Shown piece after piece: positions 35,931-46,411 of a DNA stretch of 48,761 nt. Under the pieces are notes generated by a model. The model had not been told where the DNA came from. It saw only the letters and a list, made by a program, of their open reading frames with translations, and did no database searches. Position 1 is the stretch's first letter. Every line of letters starts with the position of its first letter. Both the position numbers and the translations under genes were made by a program. Source of the DNA: Pseudoalteromonas sp. FUC4 (GTDB lineage Bacteria; Pseudomonadota; Gammaproteobacteria; Enterobacterales; Alteromonadaceae); the NCBI RefSeq assembly GCF_008370255.1, contig NZ_SEUI01000009.1, positions 530 to 49,290 on the forward strand, in the 5' to 3' direction.

Positions 35931-37973
35931 ATGAGAATCCCTGCACTTGTGCTTTTAGCCTTTGCTAGTAATAGCTACGGACAAACTGTAGAGCTAAAAT
36001 CGCCAGACACACAAATAACAGTAAGCATCTCTGATGAAAACAACACGCCAAGCTACGCAATAAAATTTAAAAACAAAGCGGTTATAAACAAGTCTTTACT
36101 GGGGTTTGAATTTAAAACACAAGCGGCCTTTAGTGACGGTTTTAAAATTAAAAGCATTGAACAACAAAGCGTTAACTCGCAGTGGCAACAACCTTGGGGC
36201 GAACGCCAAAACGTTGTTGACGAATATAACGAGGTAGCAGTTACCTTTACAAAAAACGAGCCAAATAAAGGCACCTACACCATTCGATTTAAAGCATTTG
36301 ATAGTGGTGTTGGATTTAGATACGAAGTACCACTACAAACCGGCTTCGAACATACAGAAATAACTAAAGAGTTAACTGAATTTGCAATAAACAATAGCCA
36401 TGATGCAACAGCATGGTGGATACCTGCTCGTGGCTGGAACCGCTACGAATATGTTTATAACACCACCGCGCTTAACAAAGCTCCACTAGCTCATACACCA
36501 TTTACGTTTAAAACAAGTGACGGTACTCATATTAGTATTCATGAAGCCGCTCTTGTCGATTACGCGGGTATGGTGCTTAATCAGCGCCGTCCAGGCACAT
36601 TTATAGCAGACTTAACCCCTTGGTCAGATGGTATTGCCGTTAAAAAGCAAGGCGCTTTTAAAACACCATGGCGCACCATTCAAATAGCCGACAGCGCTGT
36701 TGGCTTAGTTAATTCAGATATAATACTAAACCTAAACGAGCCTAATAAACTCGGCGACGTGTCGTGGGTTAAACCTGGCAAATACGTCGGTATTTGGTGG
36801 GGTATGCATATAAACACGCAAACTTGGGGTAGCGGTAAAAAACACGGCGCCACTACGCAAACCACAAAATACTATATGGATTTTGCAGCGCAGTATGGCT
36901 TTGATGGCGTACTCGTTGAAGGCTGGAATATTGGCTGGGATGGCGATTGGTACTTTAATGGCGATGTATTTAACTTTACCAAACCGTACGACGACTTTGA
37001 TATAGCAGCGCTGACTCAATACGGCAAAGAAAAAGGCGTACAGCTCATTGGCCATCACGAAACATCAGGCAATGTAAGCAACTACCGTGACCAAATGGAA
37101 GATGCCTTTGCCCTTTACGAAAAATCAAACGTAAGCCAAGTAAAAACAGGTTATGTAGCCGATGGCGGAAATATAAAACGTATAGACAAAAACGGTATTG
37201 CTCGCCACGAATGGCATGACGGCCAGTTTATGGTTAACGAATACCTTTATAACGTAAAACTTGCAGCTAAACATAAAATTAGCATTAATACTCACGAGCC
37301 AATTAAAGATACAGGCCTGCGCCGTACTTACCCAAACTGGATCGCGCGCGAAGGCGCACGCGGACAAGAATATAATGCATGGGGTTCGCCTCCTAACCCA
37401 CCAGAACACGTACCAATGCTTGCCTTTACCCGCATGCTCTCTGGCCCTATGGACTTTACGCCAGGTATTTTTGATATGAGCTTTAATGGTTTAGGAGGCG
37501 ATACAAACCGCCCACAAACCACACTCGCCAAGCAACTTGCACTTTATGTTGTGTTGTATAGCCCAATTCAAATGGCTGCCGACTTACCTAAAAACTATTT
37601 GGCTAAGCCCGACGCATTTCAATTTATTCAAGACGTACCAACAGATTGGCAGCAAAGTATTGCCCTTGATGGCGAAGTAGGCGACTTTATTGTATTTGCC
37701 CGTAAAGAACGTAAAAGCACTAAATACTCAGGAAACGATTGGTACCTAGGTGCTGTTACTGACGAAAAAGCCAGAACAATTGAGGTGAAACTCGACTTTT
37801 TAGAGCAGGGCAAAAAGTTTGAAGCGCAAATTTATAAAGATGGTAAAAACGCAGAGTGGAAAAACAATCCGTACGATATAGCTATCGAAAAACGAATTGT
37901 AACTGCAAACGATAAACTAACGCTTAAACTGGCCACCAGTGGCGGTACCGCTATTCGCTTTAAAGCACTTTAA
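35931..37973 (+). CDS. GH97 alpha-glucosidase (inverting type)
   Basis: A 680-residue secreted glycoside hydrolase of family 97 (signal peptide, cleavage near SYG). Glu456, Glu474 and Glu480 (in NTHEP and REGARGQE) have the same spacing as Glu508, Glu526 and Glu532 of SusB. The nucleophile position of the retaining branch is glycine here (VKTGYV), so it should be the inverting alpha-glucosidase. Glu377 (HHETSG) is a further candidate ligand. No susC/susD or regulator lies next to it. It ends at a hairpin shared with envZ. Confidence 0.93.
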   Translation: MRIPALVLLAFASNSYGQTVELKSPDTQITVSISDENNTPSYAIKFKNKAVINKSLLGFEFKTQAAFSDGFKIKSIEQQSVNSQWQQPWGERQNVVDEYNEVAVTFTKNEPNKGTYTIRFKAFDSGVGFRYEVPLQTGFEHTEITKELTEFAINNSHDATAWWIPARGWNRYEYVYNTTALNKAPLAHTPFTFKTSDGTHISIHEAALVDYAGMVLNQRRPGTFIADLTPWSDGIAVKKQGAFKTPWRTIQIADSAVGLVNSDIILNLNEPNKLGDVSWVKPGKYVGIWWGMHINTQTWGSGKKHGATTQTTKYYMDFAAQYGFDGVLVEGWNIGWDGDWYFNGDVFNFTKPYDDFDIAALTQYGKEKGVQLIGHHETSGNVSNYRDQMEDAFALYEKSNVSQVKTGYVADGGNIKRIDKNGIARHEWHDGQFMVNEYLYNVKLAAKHKISINTHEPIKDTGLRRTYPNWIAREGARGQEYNAWGSPPNPPEHVPMLAFTRMLSGPMDFTPGIFDMSFNGLGGDTNRPQTTLAKQLALYVVLYSPIQMAADLPKNYLAKPDAFQFIQDVPTDWQQSIALDGEVGDFIVFARKERKSTKYSGNDWYLGAVTDEKARTIEVKLDFLEQGKKFEAQIYKDGKNAEWKNNPYDIAIEKRIVTANDKLTLKLATSGGTAIRFKAL

Positions 37974-37980
37974 TATAATT

Positions 37981-38008
37981 AAACCCCTGTATTTATTGTG
38001 CAGGGGTT
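37981..38008. terminator. Hairpin between GH97 gene and envZ
   Basis: AACCCCTG (37982-37989) and CAGGGGTT (38001-38008) pair across an 11-base loop. It lies just after the GH97 stop and includes the last codons of envZ. T-runs are weak on the plus side and modest on the minus. Confidence 0.5.
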
Positions 38009-39309
38009 AATACCTTGATTGGCAAATATACTTGTGCACTTAAACCGCCTTCTGGGCGGTTTTCTAGTTTTACTTTACCGTCGTGCATATCAACAATGCG
38101 CTTAATAATAGCAAGGCCTAAGCCGCTACCTTCACTACCACGCGCTGCATCGCCTTGTTTAAATGGCTCAAACACAGACTCTAGTTCGTTTTCAGGAATG
38201 CCGGGGCCACTGTCGTTTACAGCAATAACCACGTATTTTTTGTTTGAATTAAAATAGCTAAGTACTTCAATATCGCCCTCAGAATAACGCAGCGCATTAC
38301 CAATCATGTTGGTAATTACACGCTTAATAGCCACAGAGCTTAAAGGTATATTGCCTATATTTGGATTACTTTTAAACGTAATAGTACGTTGATGCTGAAG
38401 CTCAGAATTAACAACCTCGGCAACTAAAGCATTTATATCTTCGCAGCTTAGCTCATCTGTTTTATGGTGGCGTAAATATTCAATAAACTGATCGATAATC
38501 CCATTCATATCTTGTATATCGTAAATAATACCTTCACGAAGATAGTCGTCTTCATCAACCATCATCTCGGTGGCTAAACGAATACGCGTAAGCGGTGTAC
38601 GTAAATCATGCGATACACCAGCCATTAGTAAACGACGGTCGTTTTCAAGTGCGGCAATTCCGCGCGACATTTGATTAAACGCGCGCGTTACTTCTATTAC
38701 TTCTGTTGAGCCTTCTTCTTCTAATTTGGTAGAAAAATCGCCTTTACCTACTTTCACTGCAGCTTGTTGCAGTGCTTTTAATGGCCTATTAAGGTGTCTT
38801 GCAAACAACCACCCACCCAACACGCTTAAAAAGCCAATACTTGATAAGTAAAAAGTTAAAAACTCTAAGTTATTCTCTTTAAAGCCTTTAAGCGGTACTT
38901 TTACCCAATAACCTGGCGCTTGCGGTGCTTCAACCCAGTAAATCAATGGATCTGTTTGGCTAATACGTACACGAGAAAAACCACCAAGTTGCTTAGTCAT
39001 GCTACGCGATAGCATAGAATACTCGCGGCTTTGCCCAAGCCCTTGGCGCATTGCTTCGCGCTGCGTCATTACCTCAATGCCAGTGATTTCAAAAAACTTT
39101 GCAGATACTTCGTCGTTTATTTCAACGCCGTCTTCCCAGTCAATAAATACCGTTTTAATTTGCTTAGCAAGCATTAAATTAACTTGCTCAATAGTTGGCT
39201 TTACAACGTAAAAACTAACCGTAACGTACGACACTATTTGATTGATCAGCAGCAACGCTGCCACTAAAAATACAGTTTGCCCAAACGCACTACGCGGAAA
39301 AAAACCCAT
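37993..39309 (-). CDS. envZ: Sensor histidine kinase EnvZ
   Basis: The osmosensing kinase partner of OmpR (438 residues). Order: first membrane helix (about 11-38), a periplasmic domain, second helix (about 150-170), HAMP ([19 protein letters not shown]) and HisKA with phospho-acceptor His234 in [11 protein letters not shown]. The ATPase domain follows ([29 protein letters not shown]). It begins 5 bases after the ompR stop, as in other ompR-envZ operons. Confidence 0.96.
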   Translation of the reverse strand: MGFFPRSAFGQTVFLVAALLLINQIVSYVTVSFYVVKPTIEQVNLMLAKQIKTVFIDWEDGVEINDEVSAKFFEITGIEVMTQREAMRQGLGQSREYSMLSRSMTKQLGGFSRVRISQTDPLIYWVEAPQAPGYWVKVPLKGFKENNLEFLTFYLSSIGFLSVLGGWLFARHLNRPLKALQQAAVKVGKGDFSTKLEEEGSTEVIEVTRAFNQMSRGIAALENDRRLLMAGVSHDLRTPLTRIRLATEMMVDEDDYLREGIIYDIQDMNGIIDQFIEYLRHHKTDELSCEDINALVAEVVNSELQHQRTITFKSNPNIGNIPLSSVAIKRVITNMIGNALRYSEGDIEVLSYFNSNKKYVVIAVNDSGPGIPENELESVFEPFKQGDAARGSEGSGLGLAIIKRIVDMHDGKVKLENRPEGGLSAQVYLPIKVLTPAQ

Positions 39310-39314
39310 AAATA

Positions 39315-40034
39315 TTACTTTTCACCATCGGGAACAAACACATACCCCAAACCCCAAACGGTTTGAATATATCGCGGATTAGCAGCATCTACTTCAATCA
39401 TACGGCGAAGTCGCGACACTTGCACATCAATACTTCGCTCAAGCGCACTGTAGTCACGCCCACGCGCTAAGTTCATTAGCTTATCGCGGCTAAGTGGCTC
39501 ACGCGGATGCGAAACAAGCGCTTTAAGCACTGCAAACTCACCACTGGTGAGCGAAATGGTTTTATCGCCCTCGCTCATTTCGCGCGTTGCTAAATTAAGC
39601 GTAAATTTACCAAAAGCGATTAAGTTTTCTTCAGCAGCAGGTGCGCCTGGCACTTCTTTTGCGCGGCGACGTAAAATTGCTTTAATACGCGCAAGCAATT
39701 CACGAGGATTAAAAGGTTTAGGAATGTAGTCATCAGCGCCAAGCTCAAGACCAATAATACGGTCTACTTCGTCGCCTTTAGCAGTAAGCATAACAATAGG
39801 AATTTCATTTTCTTTTTGACGTAAACGGCGGCAAATAGATAAGCCATCCTCGCCTGGGAGCATTAAATCGAGAACCATTAAGTGAAAGTTTTCACGCTCT
39901 AGGAGTCTATCCATTTGCTCCGAATTTCCTGCGGTTCTAACAATAAAGCCTTGCTCTACTAAATAACGTTCAAGCAAACTGCGTAAGCGCATATCGTCAT
40001 CTACAACTAATACTTTTGTGGTTTCGTGTCCCAT
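39315..40034 (-). CDS. ompR: Response regulator OmpR
   Basis: A 239-residue response regulator. Phospho-acceptor Asp56 is in [11 protein letters not shown], with acidic pocket residues near the N-terminus and Lys in [25 protein letters not shown]. The C-terminal winged-helix DNA-binding domain ends [17 protein letters not shown]. It is co-transcribed with envZ and divergent from greB (195-bp gap), as in E. coli. Confidence 0.98.
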   Translation of the reverse strand: MGHETTKVLVVDDDMRLRSLLERYLVEQGFIVRTAGNSEQMDRLLERENFHLMVLDLMLPGEDGLSICRRLRQKENEIPIVMLTAKGDEVDRIIGLELGADDYIPKPFNPRELLARIKAILRRRAKEVPGAPAAEENLIAFGKFTLNLATREMSEGDKTISLTSGEFAVLKALVSHPREPLSRDKLMNLARGRDYSALERSIDVQVSRLRRMIEVDAANPRYIQTVWGLGYVFVPDGEK

Positions 40035-40229
40035 TATTTCTTTCTTATTTTTATATCCAATTACTAGTTAATATAAATGAAAAACTTAATAATCAAAAAC
40101 TAATTACTTGCTTAGATTGTTACTGAACATTTCAAAGCTTTCTTACTCGTATTTTATTACATTTTACGCTCGACAAATTTTGGCAAATTTAATAACGTGC
40201 ACACCATTAGAGTTAAAAAAGAATTGGCC

Positions 40230-40706
40230 ATGAAAACAAATTTAGTTACCCGCGAAGGTTACTTGCAATTACAACAAGAACACGATCAACTATGGAACGT
40301 AAAACGCCCAGAAGTAACAAAAATAGTAAGCTGGGCAGCCAGCCTCGGGGATCGCTCTGAGAACGCAGACTATCAGTATAACAAGCGATTGCTGCGCCAA
40401 ATTGACCGGCGTGTTCGCTACTTACGCAAGCGCATACCTGATTTAAAAATAATTGACTACTCTCCCGTTCAAGATGGAAAAGTGTTTTTTGGTGCATGGG
40501 TTGAAATTGAAAACGAAGAAGGTGAAATTAAAAAGTTCAGAATTGTCGGACCTGATGAAATTTACGACCGTAAAGATTACATATCAATAGACTCACCTAT
40601 GGCGCGAGCACTGATTAAAAAGCAAGTGGACGACGATTTTGAAGTGACCACTCCTCAGGGAAAAAAGCAGTGGTATGTAAACAGTATCGATTACCAAAAA
40701 AAGTAA
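40230..40706 (+). CDS. greB: Transcription elongation factor GreB
   Basis: GreB (158 residues, as in E. coli) rescues backtracked RNA polymerase by stimulating transcript cleavage. The ATG at 40230 was chosen to give the family start MKTNLVTREGYLQL; the frame is open to 40197. Its coiled-coil tip keeps the acidic pair in GDRSENADYQYNK, and the C-terminal domain has SPMARALIKKQVDD. Divergent from ompR. Confidence 0.97.
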   Translation: MKTNLVTREGYLQLQQEHDQLWNVKRPEVTKIVSWAASLGDRSENADYQYNKRLLRQIDRRVRYLRKRIPDLKIIDYSPVQDGKVFFGAWVEIENEEGEIKKFRIVGPDEIYDRKDYISIDSPMARALIKKQVDDDFEVTTPQGKKQWYVNSIDYQKK

Positions 40707-40825
40707 TAAAAAGTTTTGATTCAGATCATGTTAACTTTTGATTGTGTAAATTAAAGCAATAAGCTATAACTGAATTATTCAAGTTGATTTGTTTAATTTG
40801 AAAGCAGTTAATTAAGGTCGTGATT

Positions 40826-41137
40826 ATGTCAAACATGGTACAGCGCATATTTAGTAATGCCGTATTGTTTGCACTTTTAATGAGTGTAAGTTTGACGCTG
40901 CATGCCAGCAACACTGACGTAAACCTTGATAACGCTAAACTATCTAATCACTTTATTACTTGTGATGTTCCTGACCAAGCAAACCTCGATTTTGACGTGG
41001 ACTCTCACGTTAACACGATTACCTTTAGGTCGCCTCAACCACTTCCTAATGTCGTAGATTCTTTTTATAAGAGCACTAATCTAAACAGACCTTTTAGCAC
41101 TGCGTACCAACGCGGACCACCTAGCTATTTAATTTAA
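40826..41137 (+). CDS. Small exported protein of unknown function
   Basis: A 103-residue protein with a signal peptide (cleavage after LHA, near residue 28) and a short mature part with a single Cys. I do not recognise a family. The start at ATG 40826 is preferred because AAGG lies about 9 bases upstream; an in-frame GTG at 40820 is less likely. It lies between greB and the CBS gene, 50 bases upstream of the latter, and could be co-transcribed with it. Confidence 0.65.
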   Translation: MSNMVQRIFSNAVLFALLMSVSLTLHASNTDVNLDNAKLSNHFITCDVPDQANLDFDVDSHVNTITFRSPQPLPNVVDSFYKSTNLNRPFSTAYQRGPPSYLI

Positions 41138-41187
41138 TTCATTAATTTACCACTTAATTAAATTTTATAACTACTAAGGTGACTACT

Positions 41188-41769
41188 ATGTCTAACTTTA
41201 AAGAATTACGTACCCAAAATATTTCTCATGGTGTTATTGCTAGCACATTTGCAGATGATCAACCATTAATTGATTTAGCATCTCCAGCGCTAAAAATGGT
41301 GAATAACTTTACTCAAAAAACACCTATTCGTGCAGAGTATGGAACAACGATTACAGATGCACTTAAACAAGTAAGTGCACAACAATCTGACTTTGTTTTA
41401 GTAACAGACGAACACCAAAAATTAATTGGCCTAGTCTCTAGCGCCGATTTACAAAGCTCTAAAATTACTATTATTGCAGAGCGCTTAAATATGCAACGAA
41501 GCGAAGTAAGCTTACGTGACATTATGACACCAGTTAGCCGCCTTACAGGTGTAAGTATGCAAAGCTTGAGCTATGCATGCATTGGTGATGCACTGCAAAC
41601 GATGGAGCATCAGGGCACAATGTTTTTATTGGTTACAACAGCGAGTAACGAAATTTGTGGTTTAATTTCAGCTCGCCAAATAGCTAAAACATTACATATT
41701 CCACTGCATATTAGCCCTATTGCTCACTCTTTCAGTGAAGTATTAGAAAACATTGAGCACCCTCACTAG
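41188..41769 (+). CDS. CBS-domain protein
   Basis: A 193-residue cytosolic protein with two CBS motifs, at about residues 47-100 (TITDALKQVSAQQSDFVLVTDE) and 110-175 (SLRDIMTPVSRLTG and GLISARQIAKTLHIPL). CBS pairs bind adenosine nucleotides and often regulate partners. No effector domain is attached, so it would act on another protein. AAGGTGAC precedes the ATG at 41188. Confidence 0.85.
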   Translation: MSNFKELRTQNISHGVIASTFADDQPLIDLASPALKMVNNFTQKTPIRAEYGTTITDALKQVSAQQSDFVLVTDEHQKLIGLVSSADLQSSKITIIAERLNMQRSEVSLRDIMTPVSRLTGVSMQSLSYACIGDALQTMEHQGTMFLLVTTASNEICGLISARQIAKTLHIPLHISPIAHSFSEVLENIEHPH

Positions 41770-41780
41770 GGCGCTCTTTT
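41755..41780 (+). terminator. Terminator of the CBS gene
   Basis: GAGCACCCT (41755-41763), loop CACT, AGGGCGCTC (41768-41776) with one mismatch, followed by TTTT. The stop codon TAG sits in the loop and stem. Confidence 0.75.
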
Positions 41781-41811
41781 AGTTGAATTGATTTGCTCCC
41801 GACCCAACCAT

Positions 41812-41841
41812 CTTAAAGCAAGTAAAATAGCTTGCTTTAAG
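41812..41841 (+). terminator. Second hairpin upstream of tex
   Basis: A perfect 11-bp inverted repeat, CTTAAAGCAAG (41812-41822) and CTTGCTTTAAG (41831-41841), followed by AGCTTTT. It is either a backup terminator or part of the tex leader. Confidence 0.6.
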
Positions 41842-41937
41842 AGCTTTTCATTACTACCTCCTGTGATATTATTCAAGCAATTAACAGCGCCAGTAACACG
41901 CTTCTGGTCTTATTTTATTGTATAAAAAGGTTTTTGC

Positions 41938-44262
41938 ATGAGCGATATCTCTGCACGTTTAGCCGGTGAGTTAAACGCACAGCAGCAACAGGTTGTTGCT
42001 GCAACAAAGTTACTTGATGAAGGCGCAACTGTTCCTTTTATTGCCCGCTACAGAAAAGAAGTTACAGGCGGCCTAGACGACACCCAATTACGCCTTTTAG
42101 AGCAGCGTTTATCGTATTTACGTGAACTAGAAGAGCGCCGTAGTTTTATTTTATCGACAATCGAATCGCAAAATAAATTAACGCCAGAGCTAAGTGCCGA
42201 TATAACCAATGCACAAAGTAAAACAGAACTTGAAGATTTATACCTACCATATAAAGCTAAGCGCCGTACTAAAGGCCAAATAGCAATTGAAGCTGGTTTA
42301 GAGCCTCTTGCGGATGCACTATTTAAAGATGCTAACCTTGACCCAGAGCAACAAGCAAAGCAGTTTGTAAATGCTGATAAAGGCTTTGCAGATACAAAAG
42401 CGGTTCTTGAAGGCGCTAAATTCATCTTAATGGAACGCTTTGCTGAAGACGCAAAATTACTAGCTAAATTTAGAAGCCATATTAGTCAAAACGGTGCTAT
42501 TGAAAGTGCTGTGATTAAAGGCCAAGAGCAAACCGGTGCGAAATACCGTGATTATTTTGAGCATCAAGAACTTCTTAAAAAAGTACCTTCTCACCGTGCG
42601 CTTGCAATGCTTAGAGCCCGAAATGAAGGTGTACTTCAGTTAAATATAAACCCAGAGCCTAGCGCTGAAAATTCAGCGCAACTATGTGCCAACATGATTG
42701 CTGAGCATTACCGTTTAGATATTAAATATAAAGCGGCAAGTCCTTGGTTATTAAACGTTGTTCAATGGGCGTGGAAAGTTAAGCTAGGGTTACACCTAGA
42801 AAATGAATTTTTTGCAGCAATGCGCGAAAAAGCAGAAGCTGGTGCAATCGACGTATTTGCTAAAAACTTAAAAGATTTATTAATGGCAGCACCTGCCGGC
42901 CCTCGTACTACTTTAGGTCTTGATCCAGGTTTACGTACTGGCTGTAAGATTGCCGTTGTTGATAGTACAGGCAAATTGCTAGCTACACAAACTATTTTCC
43001 CTCATGCACCACAAAACCACTGGGATAAATCGTTGCGTACATTAGAGCAACTTTGTCGTCAGCATAAAGTAGAGCTTATTGCGATTGGTAACGGTACAGC
43101 ATCTCGCGAGTCAGATAAATTAGTTGCTGAACTTATGAAAGCCAATACCGAGCTAAAACTTAATAAAATAATGGTTAGCGAAGCGGGCGCATCAGTTTAC
43201 TCAGCGTCTGAATTTGCCGCGAATGAATTTCCTGATTTAGATGTTTCTATTCGAGGTGCTGTATCTATTGCACGCCGCCTTCAAGATCCACTTGCTGAAC
43301 TAGTTAAAATTGAGCCGAAATCAATTGGTGTTGGCCAATACCAACACGATGTATCGCAAAGCCAGTTAGGCCAAAGCCTTATTTCAGTTGTTGAAGACTG
43401 TGTAAACTCAGTTGGCGTAGATTTGAACATGGCATCAGTACCGCTACTTACCCGCGTGTCTGGTTTAAACAAAACATTAGCGCAAAATATCGTTAATTAT
43501 CGCGATGCTAACGGCACATTTACTAAACGTAGTGAGCTTAAAAAGGTTGAGCGTTTAGGGCCAAAAGCTTTCGAACAAGCGGCTGGATTTTTACGTATCA
43601 ACAATGGTAGCGATCCACTAGATAACTCATCAGTTCATCCTGAAGCTTACCCTATTGTTAAACGTATTTGTGAACGTAACAGCGTAGATGTAAGTAGCTT
43701 AATTGGTAACAGTGACTTTTTAACTAAACTTGCTGCTAACGATTATATTGACGATAAATTTGGTTTGCCAACCGTTACCGACATTATTACTGAGCTTGAT
43801 AAACCAGGTCGAGATCCTCGCCCTGAATTTAAAACAGCTGAGTTTAAAGCCGGTGTTGAAAAAATTAGTGACCTAAAACCAGGTATGATTTTAGAAGGCG
43901 TGGTTTCAAACGTTGCTAACTTTGGTGCGTTTGTTGATGTAGGTGTACACCAAGATGGTTTAGTTCATATTTCCGCGATTACTAATAAATTTATATCAGA
44001 TCCGCGTGAAGTTGTTAAAGCGGGTGATGTTGTAAAGGTTAAAGTAGTTGAGGTAGACGCTGCACGTAAGCGCATAAGCTTTACTATGCGCTTAGATGAC
44101 GAAATTGACACAAGCAAGTCAGCAGCTCCAGCTACGCAAAAGCCACAAACACGTGCTAATAATTCGCAAACTCGTGCTACAAAGCCTAAACGTGACAATG
44201 GTAATGCGTTAATGGGTAATGCATTTGCCGATGCGTTCGCTAATGCTAAAGTAAAAAAATAA
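41938..44262 (+). CDS. tex: Tex family RNA-binding transcription accessory protein
   Basis: Tex/YhgF (774 residues). N-terminal helical part with [17 protein letters not shown], a YqgF/RNase-H-like domain ([22 protein letters not shown]) and a helix-hairpin-helix region ([36 protein letters not shown]). The C-terminal S1 RNA-binding domain is at about 646-720 ([21 protein letters not shown]). It binds nucleic acid and affects transcription and stress survival in several bacteria. It ends at a strong terminator. Confidence 0.97.
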   Translation: MSDISARLAGELNAQQQQVVAATKLLDEGATVPFIARYRKEVTGGLDDTQLRLLEQRLSYLRELEERRSFILSTIESQNKLTPELSADITNAQSKTELEDLYLPYKAKRRTKGQIAIEAGLEPLADALFKDANLDPEQQAKQFVNADKGFADTKAVLEGAKFILMERFAEDAKLLAKFRSHISQNGAIESAVIKGQEQTGAKYRDYFEHQELLKKVPSHRALAMLRARNEGVLQLNINPEPSAENSAQLCANMIAEHYRLDIKYKAASPWLLNVVQWAWKVKLGLHLENEFFAAMREKAEAGAIDVFAKNLKDLLMAAPAGPRTTLGLDPGLRTGCKIAVVDSTGKLLATQTIFPHAPQNHWDKSLRTLEQLCRQHKVELIAIGNGTASRESDKLVAELMKANTELKLNKIMVSEAGASVYSASEFAANEFPDLDVSIRGAVSIARRLQDPLAELVKIEPKSIGVGQYQHDVSQSQLGQSLISVVEDCVNSVGVDLNMASVPLLTRVSGLNKTLAQNIVNYRDANGTFTKRSELKKVERLGPKAFEQAAGFLRINNGSDPLDNSSVHPEAYPIVKRICERNSVDVSSLIGNSDFLTKLAANDYIDDKFGLPTVTDIITELDKPGRDPRPEFKTAEFKAGVEKISDLKPGMILEGVVSNVANFGAFVDVGVHQDGLVHISAITNKFISDPREVVKAGDVVKVKVVEVDAARKRISFTMRLDDEIDTSKSAAPATQKPQTRANNSQTRATKPKRDNGNALMGNAFADAFANAKVKK

Positions 44263-44285
44263 TACTTGTACAGCTAAGCTAAAAC

Positions 44286-44313
44286 AAAAAAAACCGCGTA
44301 AGCGGTTTTTTTT
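44286..44313. terminator. Bidirectional terminator after tex
   Basis: An inverted repeat with arms of eight A/T pairs plus CCGC/GCGG (44286-44297, 44302-44313), loop GTAA, and T-runs on both strands. It serves tex and the convergent SprA-like gene. Confidence 0.9.
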
Positions 44314-44335
44314 GTGGTTATGTTTTGCTAAATTA

Positions 44336-45196
44336 TTAACTTAACGCTGAAAAACTACCTTGGCTCGCTGGCGATGTAGCCATTTGATAAAAGTTAGCAA
44401 TACGCCCCGCCCGTGCCTCAACATCGGCATCACGTGTTTGCTCGTCACTTTTAGCTGTTTTTGTATCGCCGCTTTCATCGCTAGAGAATGAAGCTTCAAG
44501 TTTACTTTTTGCGTCTTCGTCATCTTCTTTTTCAGGTTGTGCAAGCTCAGCCTGAGCCGCTGCTAGCTTTTGCGTAGCATCTGCAGCAATAGAACGATCA
44601 GCTCCCGAAGGCTCTGCAGGCGCTAATGCGGCAGCGCGCACGGTTTGCATTTTATCGATAGTGGCTTGCGGATCATTGGGGACTTCAGATACATCAATTT
44701 GTACCTCACCACTTACAGCATAGTTGGTGCCATCTGGACCACGTTCATACCCATAGCTAGGCGATCCTGCATATTGCCCGCCAACAGCAGCATGAGCTTG
44801 TTCGTGCACACGTACTTCCGTATCGCGAGCTTTAAGTTCTTTAATTTGCTGTTGTTCTTGTTCGAGCTGTTGCTCTTCTTGCTCAGTTTCTTGTTGAGAC
44901 GCTTCTTGCTCGGCCTCTTGATCGGCGCTCTCTGAATTTTCTGAATTGCCTTCACGCTGCTCAATTGCTTTATCGTCAGCTAGTTTACCGCTGGCATCAT
45001 AAATCGATACGTCACTATTACTGCCTGGAAGTTTAGCTTTTTCAGCATCACTTTGCGCTTTGGTTTCAGTATTACTCGCACTGCTTGAAGCAGGAGCCGG
45101 AATAACTTCGCGTAGCTGGTTGTCACGCCGTGCGGTTTCCGTATAAACATTTGCGGTGTTTATATTGATAGACGGAAATGGCGTGACAATATTCAT
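44336..45196 (-). CDS. SprA-related (CJM1_0395) putative metalloprotease
   Basis: A 286-residue protein. The central domain carries HEQAH (131-135) in TEVRVHEQAHAAVGG and then SGEVQIDVSEVPNDPQATIDKM. This matches the SprA-related/CJM1_0395 family, which is annotated as a putative zinc metalloprotease; activity is untested. The N-terminal third is low-complexity, with a Glu/Gln-rich coiled coil (about 83-118), and the C-terminus is acidic. No signal peptide. It follows a small rod-like gene on the same strand, 4 bases away. Confidence 0.85.
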   Translation of the reverse strand: MNIVTPFPSININTANVYTETARRDNQLREVIPAPASSSASNTETKAQSDAEKAKLPGSNSDVSIYDASGKLADDKAIEQREGNSENSESADQEAEQEASQQETEQEEQQLEQEQQQIKELKARDTEVRVHEQAHAAVGGQYAGSPSYGYERGPDGTNYAVSGEVQIDVSEVPNDPQATIDKMQTVRAAALAPAEPSGADRSIAADATQKLAAAQAELAQPEKEDDEDAKSKLEASFSSDESGDTKTAKSDEQTRDADVEARAGRIANFYQMATSPASQGSFSALS

Positions 45197-45200
45197 AATA

Positions 45201-45509
45201 CTAGACTTTAATATCGATTAACGTGCCAAGTACATCATCGGCAGTTTGAATTGATTGCGTGTTTGCCTTGGCATTAAACTCTTCAACTTTTAAGTTAACA
45301 AGCGCCTCATCAACACGAGCTGGTTGTGCTACTGGTGCAGTAATCGCTTCTTCAGGGCGTGCTGCGCTAAGCTGACGTTGTTGCGCTAATTGCGCGTCAT
45401 CTTGTTGTTCTATACTGGCACGGTTAATCTCAGCACTGGCTTTTTCAATACCTTGGCTAGCGCGATTAAACCCTTCTACACCACTATTAAATACTGATCC
45501 GATTGGCAT
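45201..45509 (-). CDS. Small protein resembling flagellar rod/hook ends
   Basis: A 102-residue protein. The N-terminus NSGVEGFNRASQGIEKASAEIN and the C-terminus LKVEEFNAKANTQSIQTADDVLGTLIDIK resemble the paired terminal helices of flagellar rod and hook proteins, without the middle domains. Function unknown. It is 4 bases upstream of the SprA-like gene, so they are one unit. Confidence 0.7.
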   Translation of the reverse strand: MPIGSVFNSGVEGFNRASQGIEKASAEINRASIEQQDDAQLAQQRQLSAARPEEAITAPVAQPARVDEALVNLKVEEFNAKANTQSIQTADDVLGTLIDIKV

Positions 45510-45599
45510 ATTAAAACCTCCACCAAATAAACATTGTTTAATTATCGCTCAGGTTCTGCTCAAAATAAAGCTTTAAACAGCGCTATTCTTAGCTCTATT

Positions 45600-46337
45600 T
45601 TAAAGCATTGATTTAACGACAGATAAAAACTCACTTTTATGAGAAATAAATGGTGCATGAGACGCTTTATCTAGTACTTCATATTCAAAATCAGCATTTA
45701 GTGCTGACATTTTGCTAATAGCTTTATATGGTACTAAAGCATCAAGCCGGCCAAATACTCCTCTAATAGGGACTGGGCAATGAGTAAATAAGTCACGTAA
45801 ATCGTCGTTTTGTAAAATATCTAAACCAGCACTCAGGGCATCGCTTTGGGGTGCGCTGTACTGATTTAGCAATTGTTTAAGCTGCTTTATATCATCACGC
45901 GCCGACTCGCTACCCATTGCTTGAATAGCTAAAAAGCGCTCTATTGTTTTTTCTCGATGATTAACTAACTGCTCTTTAAACTGCGCCAATACATTCGCTT
46001 TTATTCCGGGCCAATTATCTGCCTCAGCAAAAAAAGGAGTCGATGCTATTAAAATAACTTTAGATACTTTTTCAGGCCAATGCTTAGCAATATAAAGTGC
46101 AAATAATCCACCTAACGACCATCCCATTAAAATGCTCTTCGGCTTTAATTGCTTACTTAAAATTTCTGCTGCATCATGCAAAGTATAAGGGCTTGGGCAC
46201 ACATCGCTATTACCAAACCCAGGTAGGTCAAGGCTACGTACATTTCCTGAATATAAAAACTCAAGTTCTGGCTGTACTAACTGCCATACACCCTGATTCA
46301 TTCCCCAACCATGTAATAACACTAACTCATTTTGCAT
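45600..46337 (-). CDS. bioH: Pimeloyl-ACP methyl ester esterase BioH
   Basis: An alpha/beta hydrolase of 245 residues that cleaves pimeloyl-ACP methyl ester, ending the BioC-BioH branch of biotin synthesis. Catalytic triad: Ser74 in GWSLGG, Asp199 in FGRLDALVPY, His227 in KASHAPF. The N-terminal LLHGWGMNQGVW contains the oxyanion-hole region. It is divergent from comF across 74 bp, as bioH and gntX are in E. coli. Confidence 0.93.
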   Translation of the reverse strand: MQNELVLLHGWGMNQGVWQLVQPELEFLYSGNVRSLDLPGFGNSDVCPSPYTLHDAAEILSKQLKPKSILMGWSLGGLFALYIAKHWPEKVSKVILIASTPFFAEADNWPGIKANVLAQFKEQLVNHREKTIERFLAIQAMGSESARDDIKQLKQLLNQYSAPQSDALSAGLDILQNDDLRDLFTHCPVPIRGVFGRLDALVPYKAISKMSALNADFEYEVLDKASHAPFISHKSEFLSVVKSML

Positions 46338-46411
46338 ATTTGCCTAACCTTTACCAAACTTAGGCTCATCATAACGTTTAAAAAGGCGATTGCAATGCAA
46401 GGAGCGAGTCT

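Noticed and set aside
36680..37813. Several antisense frames inside the GH97 gene.
   Set aside because: They are by-products of the codon usage of a long gene; no start signals and no recognisable protein.
44645..44964. Frames on both strands inside the SprA-like gene, opposite the Gln/Glu-rich region.
   Set aside because: They are shadows of a low-complexity codon pattern; no ribosome site or family match.
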